Notes under the pieces: model-generated | The model's input: only the letters and a program-made list of their open reading frames with translations | Told to the model about the DNA's origin: nothing | Database searches by the model: none | Part shown: piece after piece, positions 25,651-35,817 of the stretch | Numbering within the stretch: the first letter of the stretch is position 1 | How the letters are laid out: each line of letters opens with the position of its first letter | Position numbers and translations under genes: made by a program | Origin: Pseudomonas moraviensis | GTDB lineage: Bacteria > Pseudomonadota > Gammaproteobacteria > Pseudomonadales > Pseudomonadaceae | Assembly (NCBI RefSeq): GCF_900105805.1 | Contig: NZ_LT629788.1 | Coordinates: 6,028,442 to 6,092,441, forward strand | Reading direction: 5' to 3' | DNA: 64,000 nucleotides

Positions 25651-28600
25651 TTATTTCACCTGGGTCAGTTTCACGTCGGTCACAAGCATCTCGATCAGCG
25701 TTCGCAGGTATTTGAACCCCTGGTCTTTCTTATCCCAGCGATCTATGAACAACAAGCCTTGGTCGTTGGCCTGAATCGGCGTGACGACAATTTCACCCGC
25801 TTTGGATTTATGCACCAGACGTGTTCCGCTCGTGCCTTCGTTTTCGATCAGGAACATACCGGGCTGGGTCAGTTTGCTGCGTCTGACAGGCGGCGTCGGC
25901 GCAATGTTCTTTTTGCCAGGCACCGCGATGTTCAGGGTGAAATCACTGCGCACGGCCCGTGTGTTGACCGCTTTTTCCGGAATCATTGTCGACCACGCGC
26001 CCTGTTGGATCGAGCTGGCCAGACCAGGCGTACTGTCGCGGACGTGAAGACTGACCGCGCCCAGCGTCTCGCCCAGCCCCGGAACCCCCAGACTGTAGTT
26101 GGTCTGTGTGGCATCAACGAGGGCCATCCATTTATGCGGCCCGTGGACCAATTGGTCATTCTTGATCACTTGCGTGGCGAAATAGCTGAATATCTCTTTC
26201 CTCGACAGCTCGGGATCCGGCAGCCCTTTGACGTGGTAGCTGGCGACGCAATCGATGGCGCGGATACGGATGTTGTATTTAGCCGCCGCCTCACAGACCT
26301 CGTTGAAATTGTCGTTACCCACATAACCACTCGGGCGGTCCGCGCTCAGCTTTTGCAGATGGGCTCTGAGGCGCTCGGGCATGCGCTGCGTCAGATGAAA
26401 AATATCCAGTTCGGCCTGATGCAGATCGGTGAACATATTCGCAAGGTACAGCGTGTCATAACCCGCATCCTTGAATGCCTTCATGTGTTTCCTGAGCAGC
26501 GCCTTGCCTGACACCTCGGTTGGATTTTCTCCGATCAGCAGATTCAAGCGGCCGTCGGCCAGTTTTTGCAGAAACGTGTCAAAGGTTTCGTCGCTGGCAA
26601 TCACCGGCAGCGCGTCTGGCTTCGCATGTTTGAATTCGCTGGAGGCGGCTCTGGCCGCTTTGCCCAGGCGCTGTCGGGTAGCGATAAAGGCCGTGAACAA
26701 TTCACGGTCTTCTTTCGCGGGATTGAAGAAAGTGTCGAGGCCGTTTCGGTCGCGCATCAGCCTGACCACACCCTCGTGAAACGACGACGCCATGTCGTAG
26801 TCGCCCAATTGAGCGGAAGCCGCGGCCGGTGCCACTGGCTTCGGGACGGCCCGTGGTGCCTTGTACGCAGTCGGCATTTGCACAAGATAATCTCCCTTCG
26901 CGGCTGCATCACCGCTGATCGCACCGGGTGAATCGAGGCTGATGCGTGCGGATTGACCCAGGTCGATGTCTTCAATCCGCACGGCGATGGCATCGTGCAG
27001 GTCGGCCAGGCCTGGTGTCTCGTCGAAGGTGCACATGCGTGACTGTTCGGTGAGGACGATCCAGCGTTCGTCGGGGGCGTCGGCGATATCGGCAGACAGT
27101 TTCCTGTGCGAATAAAAATTTCTGATGCTGTTGCTTCGTGGGGTCAACGGCGAGGCGTCGGCCAGCGTCATGGCGCGCTCCAGTTGATAACTGGTCGAGG
27201 CGTCCAGAGCGTGGACGCGCAAGTTCTTTTTCCGGGCGGCGCGCATAAGTGCCAGATAGGAGAACGGCGCCTTCTCCGTGTGCCCCAGCGCGTGGTCAAC
27301 ACCTCTGAGGTGGGTTTTGATGTTTTCCCAGCTGAGCTTCTTGTTGAAATTTTCCAGCTTGGCATGAAAGATGTCGTCCGCCAGATACTCGACATGCAAG
27401 CGCTTGAAACCGCTGGCAATGAGTTCGTCCAGAGAGTCGATCAGCACCTGTTTGCTGGCGATGGAACCGGGTTGGGCGCCGATCACCAGGTTTTTCCCTT
27501 TGAATGCGTCGCTGTTGATCAACTGCGCAAATGAAGTATCGGCAGCAACTGCCGGGACTTCGGCGCGAGCGGGCAGGGCGGCGAGTTCGGCGAAATGACC
27601 TGTGGCATCTGTGGTGAGTTTTTCTACCTGATCCATATAGGCGGCGCGTGTCGAGGCCAGACCCTCAACTACGCCGCTCATGGTTGAGAGGGGCGAGACG
27701 CCCATGTAGTCCTGACCTCTCTTGATTACGTCGTCGCGGAATTGCGGATTCATCACCATCGCGACGCGCTCCCGGTATTTGGGCACCACGCCGTAGTCTT
27801 TGCGTGGGCTCGGTGTGTCTGGCACGGCATCGTATTTCGGCGCGCCGCCGACCATGCCACTGCGCACCATCACCCCGTCTGAATTGCGAACAACGAGGAT
27901 GCCGGTCGAGACGATGTCAGGGGAGTTCGGCTTGCTGCGATAGAGCAGATAACGACCGAGTGCGTCGGGATTTTTCCCGGCAAGGTAAATCCGGCCTCTG
28001 AAAACCACCGGACGCATGTCATCCCAGTCAGGTCGAGGCGCTACCTGATCGACCAAGGTCACGACATTCTGCTGTTCGTTGCCAGCACTGGCGATCGCTT
28101 GGCGCAGCGGTCGGCGCGCGAGCTTGAGTGAGCGCAGGGCGGGGCGCAGATCGGTCAGCACCGCGCCGACACTGTTGAACAGGTAACCGAGCAAATGCTG
28201 GAAAGCTTCACCGTGGTCACCCTGCCGATAAGCGTGCAGGGCGAGCATCGCGTCCTTGAAAGCCAGCAGCAGTCCGGTGCTCAGACTGAGCAGCGGGAAA
28301 GGGGCGGTGGCAATGGCCGCGAGCCATTCGACACTGGTCCAGATCAGCCCGGCGATCATCTGCGCTCGACTGGTGGTCGTGGCGTGGACGTTGTCGATCC
28401 GGCGCTGCAGCTTCATGTTGTACAGCGCCGAGCGCAAATCGCTGACGGCAGCGGTGGCGGGCGTTGAATCGTAGCGCGCCGGGCTGGGCGTAGTCTTGTC
28501 GAGGCCTTTGGGGAGCTGTTTTTTTGCGTTTTCGAGGAACGTCCGCACTCGCGTCTGAGCACTCACGCCTACCCGAGAGGTGAGGTATTCGATCATGCCG

Positions 28601-31374
28601 GCCTGCTGTTGGAGCAGGTAGTTGAACAGCCGCGCTTCGCGAAACCTGACACCGTCGGGTGCGTCCGGGGTATAGAGCAACACCGGGTTATCGGAATGGC
28701 TGAACAGCCACACATCCATCACCCACTCGCCATCGATCATCAATCGATGGATCGGGTATTTGGTGCGCGTTGGCCCCGAGGTTTCCTCCATGCTGGTGAT
28801 GCTTTGCTCCAGCCATTGCCGATCGCTGCGGCTGATATGTCCTTGCAGCTGGCATTCCAGCGCGGCGACCTTCATCTGGCGCTGAGTAATCGCCAGGGTC
28901 GCGTTGCGTCTGAAATCGTAGCCCTCGCTGGTCGAGCTCTGCAGGTCATCCCTGACCTTGTTGGTGTAGCGTTCGCCGATCCACACCCCGGTGACCGAGC
29001 GTGCGACGTTCTGTGCGGTCAGGTTGCTGACATCGATGCCCGGCGGCCCCTTGAAGCGTGCCGAGCGGGAGAATTTCTCATCGAGAAAGCCGACGCCATC
29101 GGCATAGCCGTCGCGATACAACTGGGTATACGTCAGCGGTTTCGGCGTCAATGAGGGCACGATGGACATCGGCGCGTAGGCCCAGACGGTATCCGGGTCG
29201 ACATCATTGGCCGAGCGCTTGAGCAGGCGGTTCAGACTGATCTTCGCCTGTTGGTGCACGTAGTCATCAAAAGCCGGAAATTGGCTGCCGGACAAGGCGT
29301 GCTGGTTGAACCCGCGCAACGCGCCTTCGGCCTCTTCGCTCAGGGTCGAGAGTTGTCTGCGATCGGCAGCGGTGGTCGAGCGATACCACAGGGGGGTGCT
29401 GAAGTCGTAGTCATCGACGCGCGTAGCGAGCATGTGAACGGCCATCGCCTTCAGGCAGACGAGATGGTCGCCACAGTGTTCGAAAGTGACCTTCTGGTGT
29501 TCCATCGCTTCAGGTCTGAAGCTCAGGCCCGCCAGTACTTTGCGCAGCGCCGGGCGAAAGCGCATCGGTGCGCGGCTGATCAGGTAGCCCGTCATGCTGT
29601 CGGCGGTATCGCTGTGTGTGGCCCAGCCCAGCAGATGGGTCTGGCATTCAAGCTCACTGTCGAAGGCCTGGAACTGTCGCTCGCGAGGGGCCTGCGGGGT
29701 GCACAGCAAGACACGCTTGACCGCGCCGCTGGCGTCGCTCTGGCGCAAGACCCATACATCCTGCAGTTGTGCGCCGTGCACCGACAGAGTGGCGGCGCTC
29801 AGGAGCGGATCGCCGCCGCTGCGCAAGCGCTGGATCAACGACAAATCACTGTCGAGCAGGTGCCCCTGCAGGACTGCCGTATGGGCGAGGGCGACGATGC
29901 GTTGATCAAGCATTCGCTCAATGGCGGGCTTGATTGCGGCTCGGGCGTGCATGTCTTTTTGCAGGCGATTGAAGTCAACCCGGGGCTCCAGGCTTATCGC
30001 TTCCTTGACCAGCCATTGCGGTGTCAAGTCGACATAACGCTCCGGCAAGGGCGCGCCGTCGTAGGTGAGCGTGGTGTAGCTCAGGAATTCCGAGCCCGGC
30101 AATTCATCGCCCGTGTGCGGGCCGCGCAAGGACAGATCGAGCAGATTGCATTGATGCGTATAAACGCCATAGCCCGGCACTCGGCGATCGGTGCTGATCT
30201 GCAGTTTTTCCGGCTCGAGATCGTCGATCTCCAGATCATCGCTCAGGCGTTCCAGCCATTGCTGGCGCGCCAGTGCGATCAGACTGCCGACGGGCTCCAT
30301 CAGATCGAGCAAACGTTCCCGCGCCTGCTGGTAGTTGCTCAAGTGCTGCGCCAGTTCGATCTGTTTTGTGCTGCTGGCGCTGCGGTACCAGTCCGGTGCG
30401 CTGTAGCGCAAGTGGCGTTCGAACAGGGTCAGTGCGCGTAACTCCAGGCGCGGCGTGAGATCCGGCAGGGCGGCGGTGACCGCTTTTTCCAGCGCTGTGA
30501 GCAATTGCGCAGGGTTTTGTTGCGGGTTGTCGGCGAAGCTCAAGGCGCGCTCGATATCCTGCGTGCGTTTTTCGATCAGCGCGTCGTAGGTGTGTTCGAA
30601 CAGGGGTTTACTGTCGATTGGCGCGAGCGATAGCGGCCAGATCCCGGCGGCACCGACGTCGTGATAGCGCGTCGGCAGCATTTGCATGAAATCGAGACGG
30701 CCACTGCGCGAATTCAGCGACTCGCGCAGGTGACTATCGAGATCGGTCAGAGAATTGAAGAACTCGATGCCTCGTGCGGGCGTGAACAGCACGGCGTAGC
30801 CGACGTTTGAGCCGTTCAGCAGGTCGGTGACTCGCGGGCTGTCATTTTGCGTGACGACAAAGGCGCCGGCCAATTCGACGGTGGTGGCCTGATAGCTGAA
30901 CTGCAGTGCATACATGGCGGGACGCAGCATCGGGCCCAGGCCGGTTTTTTTCAGCAACTCGCCGGCTTGCGGGTGCAGCAGGCGATCACTGACGGCCTGT
31001 TGTGCCTCGTGTTCGATGGCGGTGAAGCCCGCGTCATATTTGAGGAAGGTTTTTGCCGGCTTGCCGTCGATCTGGTCCCGCAGGTCCATGTTGATCAGCT
31101 GGGTGTTGAGCCTGATCTTCAGGGTTGCGATCAGCTTCTTGCCGTTTTCGCTTTGCAGGTCGCTGGTGTCCAGCTCCTGAAAAAGCAGACGGCTGCGTTG
31201 CTGATAGCTTGTCCGGTAGGTTTTCAGCTGTTCGTTGAGGCGTTTAAGGTAGGTCTGTCCGGTGGTCGGTTTGAGTTCGGGAAGCAGCGGCGTGGGTGTG
31301 TTGAACAGATAATCGCCGATCTGGTTGAGGTCGCTTCTGATCTCTTCGGGGGTGGGTGCTTTGGGGGTGCTCAC
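25651..31374 (-). CDS. Giant dermonecrotic / membrane-targeting toxin-like protein
   Basis: A 1,907-residue protein in a single unbroken frame of 5.7 kb. I recognise the overall type as the large Pseudomonas proteins annotated with DUF6543 and dermonecrotic toxin domains. Residues 1 to about 1000 have no motif I can name. A hydrophobic segment lies near 1005-1045 (IWTSVEWLAAIATAPFPLL, then STGLLLAF). Two C-terminal copies of one domain follow (about 1278-1480 and 1595-1790), each with a GxxP loop, ALD/AID--xSY, and W-x(n)-GLADL/GLGET. They resemble the PMT-C2/TIKI-EreA-ChaN fold of Pasteurella toxin. GTG 31374 is chosen since GGAG lies 9 bases before it; GTG 31380 is only 3 bases from it. There is no signal peptide and no adjacent secretion or immunity gene. 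Confidence 0.7.
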   Translation of the reverse strand: MSTPKAPTPEEIRSDLNQIGDYLFNTPTPLLPELKPTTGQTYLKRLNEQLKTYRTSYQQRSRLLFQELDTSDLQSENGKKLIATLKIRLNTQLINMDLRDQIDGKPAKTFLKYDAGFTAIEHEAQQAVSDRLLHPQAGELLKKTGLGPMLRPAMYALQFSYQATTVELAGAFVVTQNDSPRVTDLLNGSNVGYAVLFTPARGIEFFNSLTDLDSHLRESLNSRSGRLDFMQMLPTRYHDVGAAGIWPLSLAPIDSKPLFEHTYDALIEKRTQDIERALSFADNPQQNPAQLLTALEKAVTAALPDLTPRLELRALTLFERHLRYSAPDWYRSASSTKQIELAQHLSNYQQARERLLDLMEPVGSLIALARQQWLERLSDDLEIDDLEPEKLQISTDRRVPGYGVYTHQCNLLDLSLRGPHTGDELPGSEFLSYTTLTYDGAPLPERYVDLTPQWLVKEAISLEPRVDFNRLQKDMHARAAIKPAIERMLDQRIVALAHTAVLQGHLLDSDLSLIQRLRSGGDPLLSAATLSVHGAQLQDVWVLRQSDASGAVKRVLLCTPQAPRERQFQAFDSELECQTHLLGWATHSDTADSMTGYLISRAPMRFRPALRKVLAGLSFRPEAMEHQKVTFEHCGDHLVCLKAMAVHMLATRVDDYDFSTPLWYRSTTAADRRQLSTLSEEAEGALRGFNQHALSGSQFPAFDDYVHQQAKISLNRLLKRSANDVDPDTVWAYAPMSIVPSLTPKPLTYTQLYRDGYADGVGFLDEKFSRSARFKGPPGIDVSNLTAQNVARSVTGVWIGERYTNKVRDDLQSSTSEGYDFRRNATLAITQRQMKVAALECQLQGHISRSDRQWLEQSITSMEETSGPTRTKYPIHRLMIDGEWVMDVWLFSHSDNPVLLYTPDAPDGVRFREARLFNYLLQQQAGMIEYLTSRVGVSAQTRVRTFLENAKKQLPKGLDKTTPSPARYDSTPATAAVSDLRSALYNMKLQRRIDNVHATTTSRAQMIAGLIWTSVEWLAAIATAPFPLLSLSTGLLLAFKDAMLALHAYRQGDHGEAFQHLLGYLFNSVGAVLTDLRPALRSLKLARRPLRQAIASAGNEQQNVVTLVDQVAPRPDWDDMRPVVFRGRIYLAGKNPDALGRYLLYRSKPNSPDIVSTGILVVRNSDGVMVRSGMVGGAPKYDAVPDTPSPRKDYGVVPKYRERVAMVMNPQFRDDVIKRGQDYMGVSPLSTMSGVVEGLASTRAAYMDQVEKLTTDATGHFAELAALPARAEVPAVAADTSFAQLINSDAFKGKNLVIGAQPGSIASKQVLIDSLDELIASGFKRLHVEYLADDIFHAKLENFNKKLSWENIKTHLRGVDHALGHTEKAPFSYLALMRAARKKNLRVHALDASTSYQLERAMTLADASPLTPRSNSIRNFYSHRKLSADIADAPDERWIVLTEQSRMCTFDETPGLADLHDAIAVRIEDIDLGQSARISLDSPGAISGDAAAKGDYLVQMPTAYKAPRAVPKPVAPAAASAQLGDYDMASSFHEGVVRLMRDRNGLDTFFNPAKEDRELFTAFIATRQRLGKAARAASSEFKHAKPDALPVIASDETFDTFLQKLADGRLNLLIGENPTEVSGKALLRKHMKAFKDAGYDTLYLANMFTDLHQAELDIFHLTQRMPERLRAHLQKLSADRPSGYVGNDNFNEVCEAAAKYNIRIRAIDCVASYHVKGLPDPELSRKEIFSYFATQVIKNDQLVHGPHKWMALVDATQTNYSLGVPGLGETLGAVSLHVRDSTPGLASSIQQGAWSTMIPEKAVNTRAVRSDFTLNIAVPGKKNIAPTPPVRRSKLTQPGMFLIENEGTSGTRLVHKSKAGEIVVTPIQANDQGLLFIDRWDKKDQGFKYLRTLIEMLVTDVKLTQVK

Positions 31375-31485
31375 GGGCACTTTCTCCAGGCTGAGGATGA
31401 AGGCTCAGCATGGCGAGGGAGGTGTTTTGCGGGGTGGTATATATGTATGTGTCGGGAGCTTCTTTGTGGAATGTCCTGTCTGGGT

Positions 31486-31510
31486 GGCGGCGAGCCTGCT
31501 CGCGAAGAGG
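31486..31510. repeat. Single REP half-unit
   Basis: GGCGAGCCTGCTCGCGAAGAGGC is one arm of the GAGCCTGCTCGCGA REP type; no inverted partner is found nearby. It lies in the 156-base gap between nagE and the toxin-like gene. Confidence 0.7.
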
Positions 31511-31530
31511 CCCGCCAGACCAGCGCAGAT

Positions 31531-33246
31531 TCAAACCTGCGCGCTGACCTCCCGGCGACTGACCAACCCCTCCAGCGCCTCACTCAAACTCGCTGCCTTG
31601 TCGCCCACCAGCAAATGCCAGACCCCACCGTCCAGGCGGCTGACACCCAGGCAGCCCAGCACCTTGAGCTGCGTCTCGGACAACGCCTTGTCATCGGCCA
31701 GTTGCAGGCGAATCCGGGTCATGGCGATGCAATCAAGCTGCAGTACATTGTCGCGGCCGCCCAGAGCATTCAGCCACTGCTGCGCCTCGTTGCTGGCAAG
31801 TGCAACGGTCTTCGGCTCCTCGACTGTCACGGCAGTGTCAACCGGCGCCCCACGGCCGAGCGCCGGCATCGCCAAGCGGATTTCATCAGCGATGCTATCG
31901 GCCAGCGGTCCGACCACGACCTGCAAACTGCCACCCTTGCCCGGGCGCACCACGGCCATCGCGCCCAGCGCTTTCAGCCCGGCGTCCGACGCCTTGTTGC
32001 GGTCGAGCATTTCCAGGCGCAGTCGGGTCGTGCACGCGCCGACGGTCAGCAGATTCTCTGCGCCGCCCAAGGCCTTGATGTAAGCGCTGGCGCGTTCGGT
32101 TTGCGAAAGGACGGCTTTTTCTGCCGTGGCCACGTCTTCACGCCCCGGCGTCTTGAGGTTGAAACGGCGGATACAGAAATCGAACACCAGATAATAAATG
32201 ACCGCGTAAGCCAGGCCGACAGGCACCACCAGCCAGCCGTTGGTGGACTTGCCCCAGCCGAGAATCATGTCGATGAAGCCACCGGAAAAGGTAAAGCCCA
32301 GATGAATGTTCAGGCCGTTGGTGATCGCCATCGACAGCCCGGTCAGCAGCGCATGCAGGAGGAACAGCAGCGGTGCGAGAAACATGAAGGCGAACTCGAT
32401 CGGCTCGGTCACGCCGGTCAGAAACGAGGTCAGCGCCATGGATAAAAAGATCCCGCCCATCACCTTGCGCCGCTCCGGCAGGGCATTGCGGTACATCGCC
32501 AGACAGGCGGCGGGCAGGCCGAAGATCATCATCGGGAACATGCCGGTCATGAACTGGCCGCCCTTCGGGTCGCCGGCGAAATAGCGCGACAGATCGCCAG
32601 TCACCAATGCCCCAGTGGTCGGATCGGTGAAGTTGCCGAAGACGAACCACGCCATGTTGTTGAGGATGTGATGCAGGCCGGTGACGATCAGCAGGCGGTT
32701 GAACACGCCGAAGACGAACGCGCCGATGCTGCCGCTTTCCATCATCAGCGCGCCGAACGCGTTGATGCCCTGCTGGATCGGCGGCCAGATGTAGCCGAAC
32801 AGCACGCCCAGCCCGACCGCCGCGAACCCGGTGACAATCGGCACGAAACGCCGGCCACCGAAGAACGCCAGATACTCCGGCAGCTTGATGTCCTTGAAGC
32901 GGTTGTACAGCGCGCCGGCCAACAGGCCGCTGACGATCCCGGCGAGCATGCCCATGTTGATGGTCGAATCGAGCACCTTGAGGGTAGAGATCATCACCAG
33001 ATAACCGATCACCCCGGCCAGGCCGGCGGTGCCGTTGTTGTCTTTGGCGAAACCGACGGCGATGCCGATGGCGAAGATCATCGCCAGGTTGGCGAAGATC
33101 ACTTGCCCGGCATCGTGAATGATCGCGATGTTCAACAGGTCGGTGTCGCCCAGGCGCAGCAGCAGGCCGGCGATCGGCAGGATCGCGATCGGCAGCATCA
33201 GCGCGCGGCCGAGGCGTTGCAGGCCTTCGATGAAGAGTTGGTACAT
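31531..33246 (-). CDS. nagE: N-acetylglucosamine-specific PTS permease, EIICB with a second EIIB-like domain
   Basis: A 571-residue inner-membrane transporter of the sugar phosphotransferase system. Residues about 1-360 are the EIIC channel with ten or so membrane spans and the GITEPIEFAFMFLAP-type signature (here GVTEPIEFAFMF). The EIIB domain carries the phospho-cysteine in GACTTRLRL (Cys405). A second EIIB-like domain follows with LDCIAMTRIRLQL (Cys506). The ATG at 33246 is chosen because AAGGA lies 8 bases before it; the upstream extension to 33357 reads into the gap and is rejected. EIIA is supplied by the adjacent nagF. It is the last gene of the nag operon. Confidence 0.94.
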   Translation of the reverse strand: MYQLFIEGLQRLGRALMLPIAILPIAGLLLRLGDTDLLNIAIIHDAGQVIFANLAMIFAIGIAVGFAKDNNGTAGLAGVIGYLVMISTLKVLDSTINMGMLAGIVSGLLAGALYNRFKDIKLPEYLAFFGGRRFVPIVTGFAAVGLGVLFGYIWPPIQQGINAFGALMMESGSIGAFVFGVFNRLLIVTGLHHILNNMAWFVFGNFTDPTTGALVTGDLSRYFAGDPKGGQFMTGMFPMMIFGLPAACLAMYRNALPERRKVMGGIFLSMALTSFLTGVTEPIEFAFMFLAPLLFLLHALLTGLSMAITNGLNIHLGFTFSGGFIDMILGWGKSTNGWLVVPVGLAYAVIYYLVFDFCIRRFNLKTPGREDVATAEKAVLSQTERASAYIKALGGAENLLTVGACTTRLRLEMLDRNKASDAGLKALGAMAVVRPGKGGSLQVVVGPLADSIADEIRLAMPALGRGAPVDTAVTVEEPKTVALASNEAQQWLNALGGRDNVLQLDCIAMTRIRLQLADDKALSETQLKVLGCLGVSRLDGGVWHLLVGDKAASLSEALEGLVSRREVSAQV

Positions 33247-33269
33247 GGCGTATGTCCTTGTTGTTTTTG

Positions 33270-35783
33270 TTAGCGCAGTGGCCAATGTTGATGACAGGCG
33301 TGGCGAACGGCGGCGGCGCTGGAAAGCTTGAGCAGGTCGCGGCTCAGGCGCTGACATTCGGCTTCGTGCACCTGGCGCACGCGGTCCTTGATCTCACCGA
33401 TCTGCACCGGGCTCACCGACAATTCGGTGACGCCCAGGCCGATCAGCACCGGCGTCGCCAGCGGGTCGGAGGCGAGGGCGCCGCAGACCCCGACCCAGCG
33501 TTTGTGCACCGCCGCGCCTTCGCAGGTCATGGCGATCAGGCGCAGCAGCGCCGGATGCAGGGCGTCGACCCGCGCCGCCAGGCCGGCGTGATCGCGGTCC
33601 ATGGCCAGGGTGTATTGCGACAGATCGTTGGTGCCGATCGAGAGGAAGTCGGCGTGTTCGGCCAGTTGTTCGGCCTGCAGCGCGGCGGCGGGGACTTCGA
33701 TCATCACGCCGATCTCCGGGCGCTCGGCAATGCCCAGCTCAAGACACAAGGCGTCGACGCGCTGGCGAATCTGCAGCAGTTCGTCAACTTCGGTGACCAT
33801 CGGCAACAGAATCCGGCAGCGCTGCAGCGGCTTGACCTGCAACAGTGCGCGCAATTGTTGATCGAGTATTTCCGGACGCGCCTGAGCCAGGCGAATGCCG
33901 CGCAGACCGAGCACCGGGTTGGCCTCGGCGGGCAGCGGCAGGTAGTCGAGTTGCTTGTCGCCACCGACGTCGATGGTGCGAATGATCACCGACTTGTTGC
34001 CCATGGCATCGATGACCGCTTGATAGGCGCCGCGCTGTTCTGCGACGTCCGGTGCCGTCTGGCGATCGACGAAGAGAAACTCGGTGCGCAACAGGCCGAC
34101 GCCATCGGCACCGTTGGCAAAGGCGTCTGCCGCTTCGCTGCGGGAGGCGACATTGGCAACTACTTCGATGTGCACGCCATTGCGGGTTTCGGCGGGCAAA
34201 TGCGCCTTGGCTTGCTGGCTTTCGCGACGCTGCTGGCGCTCGACTTGCGCTTGCTGTACGTCGGCCAGGCGCTGGGCATTCGGCGTCAATTCGAGACGAC
34301 CGCCGTCGGCGTCGAGTACCACGGCCTGATCTTGCGGTTGATCGAGCAATTGCGCACCCAAAGCGACGATGCACGGCAGGCCTTTGCCGCGCGCCAGGAT
34401 CGCGACGTGCGAGGTGGCGCCGCCCTCGGCCATGCACAACCCGGCGACACCTTGCGCGCTGAGTTGCAACAGATCCGACGGCGTCAGTTCCTGCGCCGCG
34501 ACGATGGCGCCGGCCGGCACCTGGTATTGCCAGGCCTCGCCAAGCAGGGCGCGCAGGACGCGCTGCCTGAGGTCGCGCAAATCGTTGGCACGCTCGGCCA
34601 GCAGCGGACTGCCGGTGCCTTGGAGCATGGCGCACTGGGCGTCGATCGACTGACTCCAGGCGTGCGTCGCTGCGGTGCCTTGCGCGATGAATTGCTGCGC
34701 GGCGTCGAGCAGGGCCGGATCTTCGAGCAGCGCCATGTGCGCGGCGAAGATCGCTTCTTCGTCGGCGTTGCTGTGCTTTTTCGCTTGGGCGAGAGTAGCG
34801 GCGATTTCGCTGCGCACCGCGTTCAACGCCGTTTCGAGAGTCTGTTGCTGTTGCACCGGATCGTGGTTGCCCATATCCGCCGGCAACGTGATTGCGTTCA
34901 AGCGAAACAACGGCCCGGCGACCAGCCCCGGCGCCGCGCAAACACCGTGCAACACGCCAGCCTCGGCCGGACGTTTCAGCGCCGCAGTGCTGACCGGCGC
35001 TTGCCCGTGATGATCGTCCGGCAGCGCCGTGGCCAATGCGCTGAGCAGCGCTTGCAATGCGGCATCGGCGTCCGGCCCCTGACAACTGACCTGCACTTCA
35101 TCCTGTTCAGCGATCGCCAGCCCCATCAAGCCGATCAGGCTGTTGCACGGCGCTGATTTGCCGTTGAAGTGCAGCTGTGCCTGGCTGTTGAAACCCTGGG
35201 CGGTTTGCCGGATCAGTGCAGCGGGGCGCGCATGCAGGCCGCCGCGATGAGCGACCCGCACCTGGCCCCGAGCCTCGGGGCCGCCGCTTGTATCGGCATT
35301 CGCTGCCACCACCTGGCGCGCGATGATGTGCAGCAGTGGCTCGCCGACCTTCACCGTTTTGACGGTGATCGGTCGCACCTGAAAATCCGCGCTGTTGGTC
35401 AGAATCAGCAGGCTGACCAGGCTTTTGCACTGCTGTCCGACCTTGTCCAGGTCATAACGCAACAGCGGCTGACCGAGGCTGACGCGGTCGCTTTCCTTGA
35501 CCAGCATGGCGAAACCTTCACCGTTCAGCTCAACAGTGTCGAGGCCCAGATGCAGAAGGATTTCGGCGCCGTTGTCGGCGCGCACGGTCACCGCGTGGCT
35601 GCTGCGCGCGACGTGGATGATCACGCCGGCGCAGGGCGAATACAGCGTGTCGTTGAGCGGGTCGATGGCGATGCCGTCGCCCATCGCGCCACTGGCGAAC
35701 ACCGCGTCCGGGACGTTGGCGAGCGTCAGCACGGGGCCGCTGAGCGGGGCGCTGAGGGTCAGCTCTTTATTGTTGTCGGGCAT
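33270..35783 (-). CDS. nagF: Multiphosphoryl transfer protein EIIA-HPr-EI for N-acetylglucosamine
   Basis: An 837-residue fusion that carries the phosphate from PEP to NagE. In order: a glucose-type EIIA (residues about 1-150; His78 in EILLHLGLDT), HPr (about 172-260; His184 in RGGLHARPAAL) and Enzyme I (about 285-837; His459 in GGATSHVAILARG, PEP-binding IMIEVPAA-type and SIGTNDLSQYTLAMDR motifs). All three phosphorylation histidines are present. The same architecture is known for the Pseudomonas nag locus (PA3760). It lies 23 bases upstream of nagE and 34 bases downstream of nagB-II, so it is co-transcribed. Confidence 0.94.
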   Translation of the reverse strand: MPDNNKELTLSAPLSGPVLTLANVPDAVFASGAMGDGIAIDPLNDTLYSPCAGVIIHVARSSHAVTVRADNGAEILLHLGLDTVELNGEGFAMLVKESDRVSLGQPLLRYDLDKVGQQCKSLVSLLILTNSADFQVRPITVKTVKVGEPLLHIIARQVVAANADTSGGPEARGQVRVAHRGGLHARPAALIRQTAQGFNSQAQLHFNGKSAPCNSLIGLMGLAIAEQDEVQVSCQGPDADAALQALLSALATALPDDHHGQAPVSTAALKRPAEAGVLHGVCAAPGLVAGPLFRLNAITLPADMGNHDPVQQQQTLETALNAVRSEIAATLAQAKKHSNADEEAIFAAHMALLEDPALLDAAQQFIAQGTAATHAWSQSIDAQCAMLQGTGSPLLAERANDLRDLRQRVLRALLGEAWQYQVPAGAIVAAQELTPSDLLQLSAQGVAGLCMAEGGATSHVAILARGKGLPCIVALGAQLLDQPQDQAVVLDADGGRLELTPNAQRLADVQQAQVERQQRRESQQAKAHLPAETRNGVHIEVVANVASRSEAADAFANGADGVGLLRTEFLFVDRQTAPDVAEQRGAYQAVIDAMGNKSVIIRTIDVGGDKQLDYLPLPAEANPVLGLRGIRLAQARPEILDQQLRALLQVKPLQRCRILLPMVTEVDELLQIRQRVDALCLELGIAERPEIGVMIEVPAAALQAEQLAEHADFLSIGTNDLSQYTLAMDRDHAGLAARVDALHPALLRLIAMTCEGAAVHKRWVGVCGALASDPLATPVLIGLGVTELSVSPVQIGEIKDRVRQVHEAECQRLSRDLLKLSSAAAVRHACHQHWPLR

Positions 35784-35817
35784 GGCTGGGTCTCATCAGG
35801 TGTGCAGTCAGTCGGAC

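Noticed and set aside
28609..32445. Plus-strand frames opposite the toxin-like gene and nagE
   Set aside because: They are mirror frames of a minus-strand gene; the minus-strand frame is continuous over 5.7 kb and has recognisable domains.
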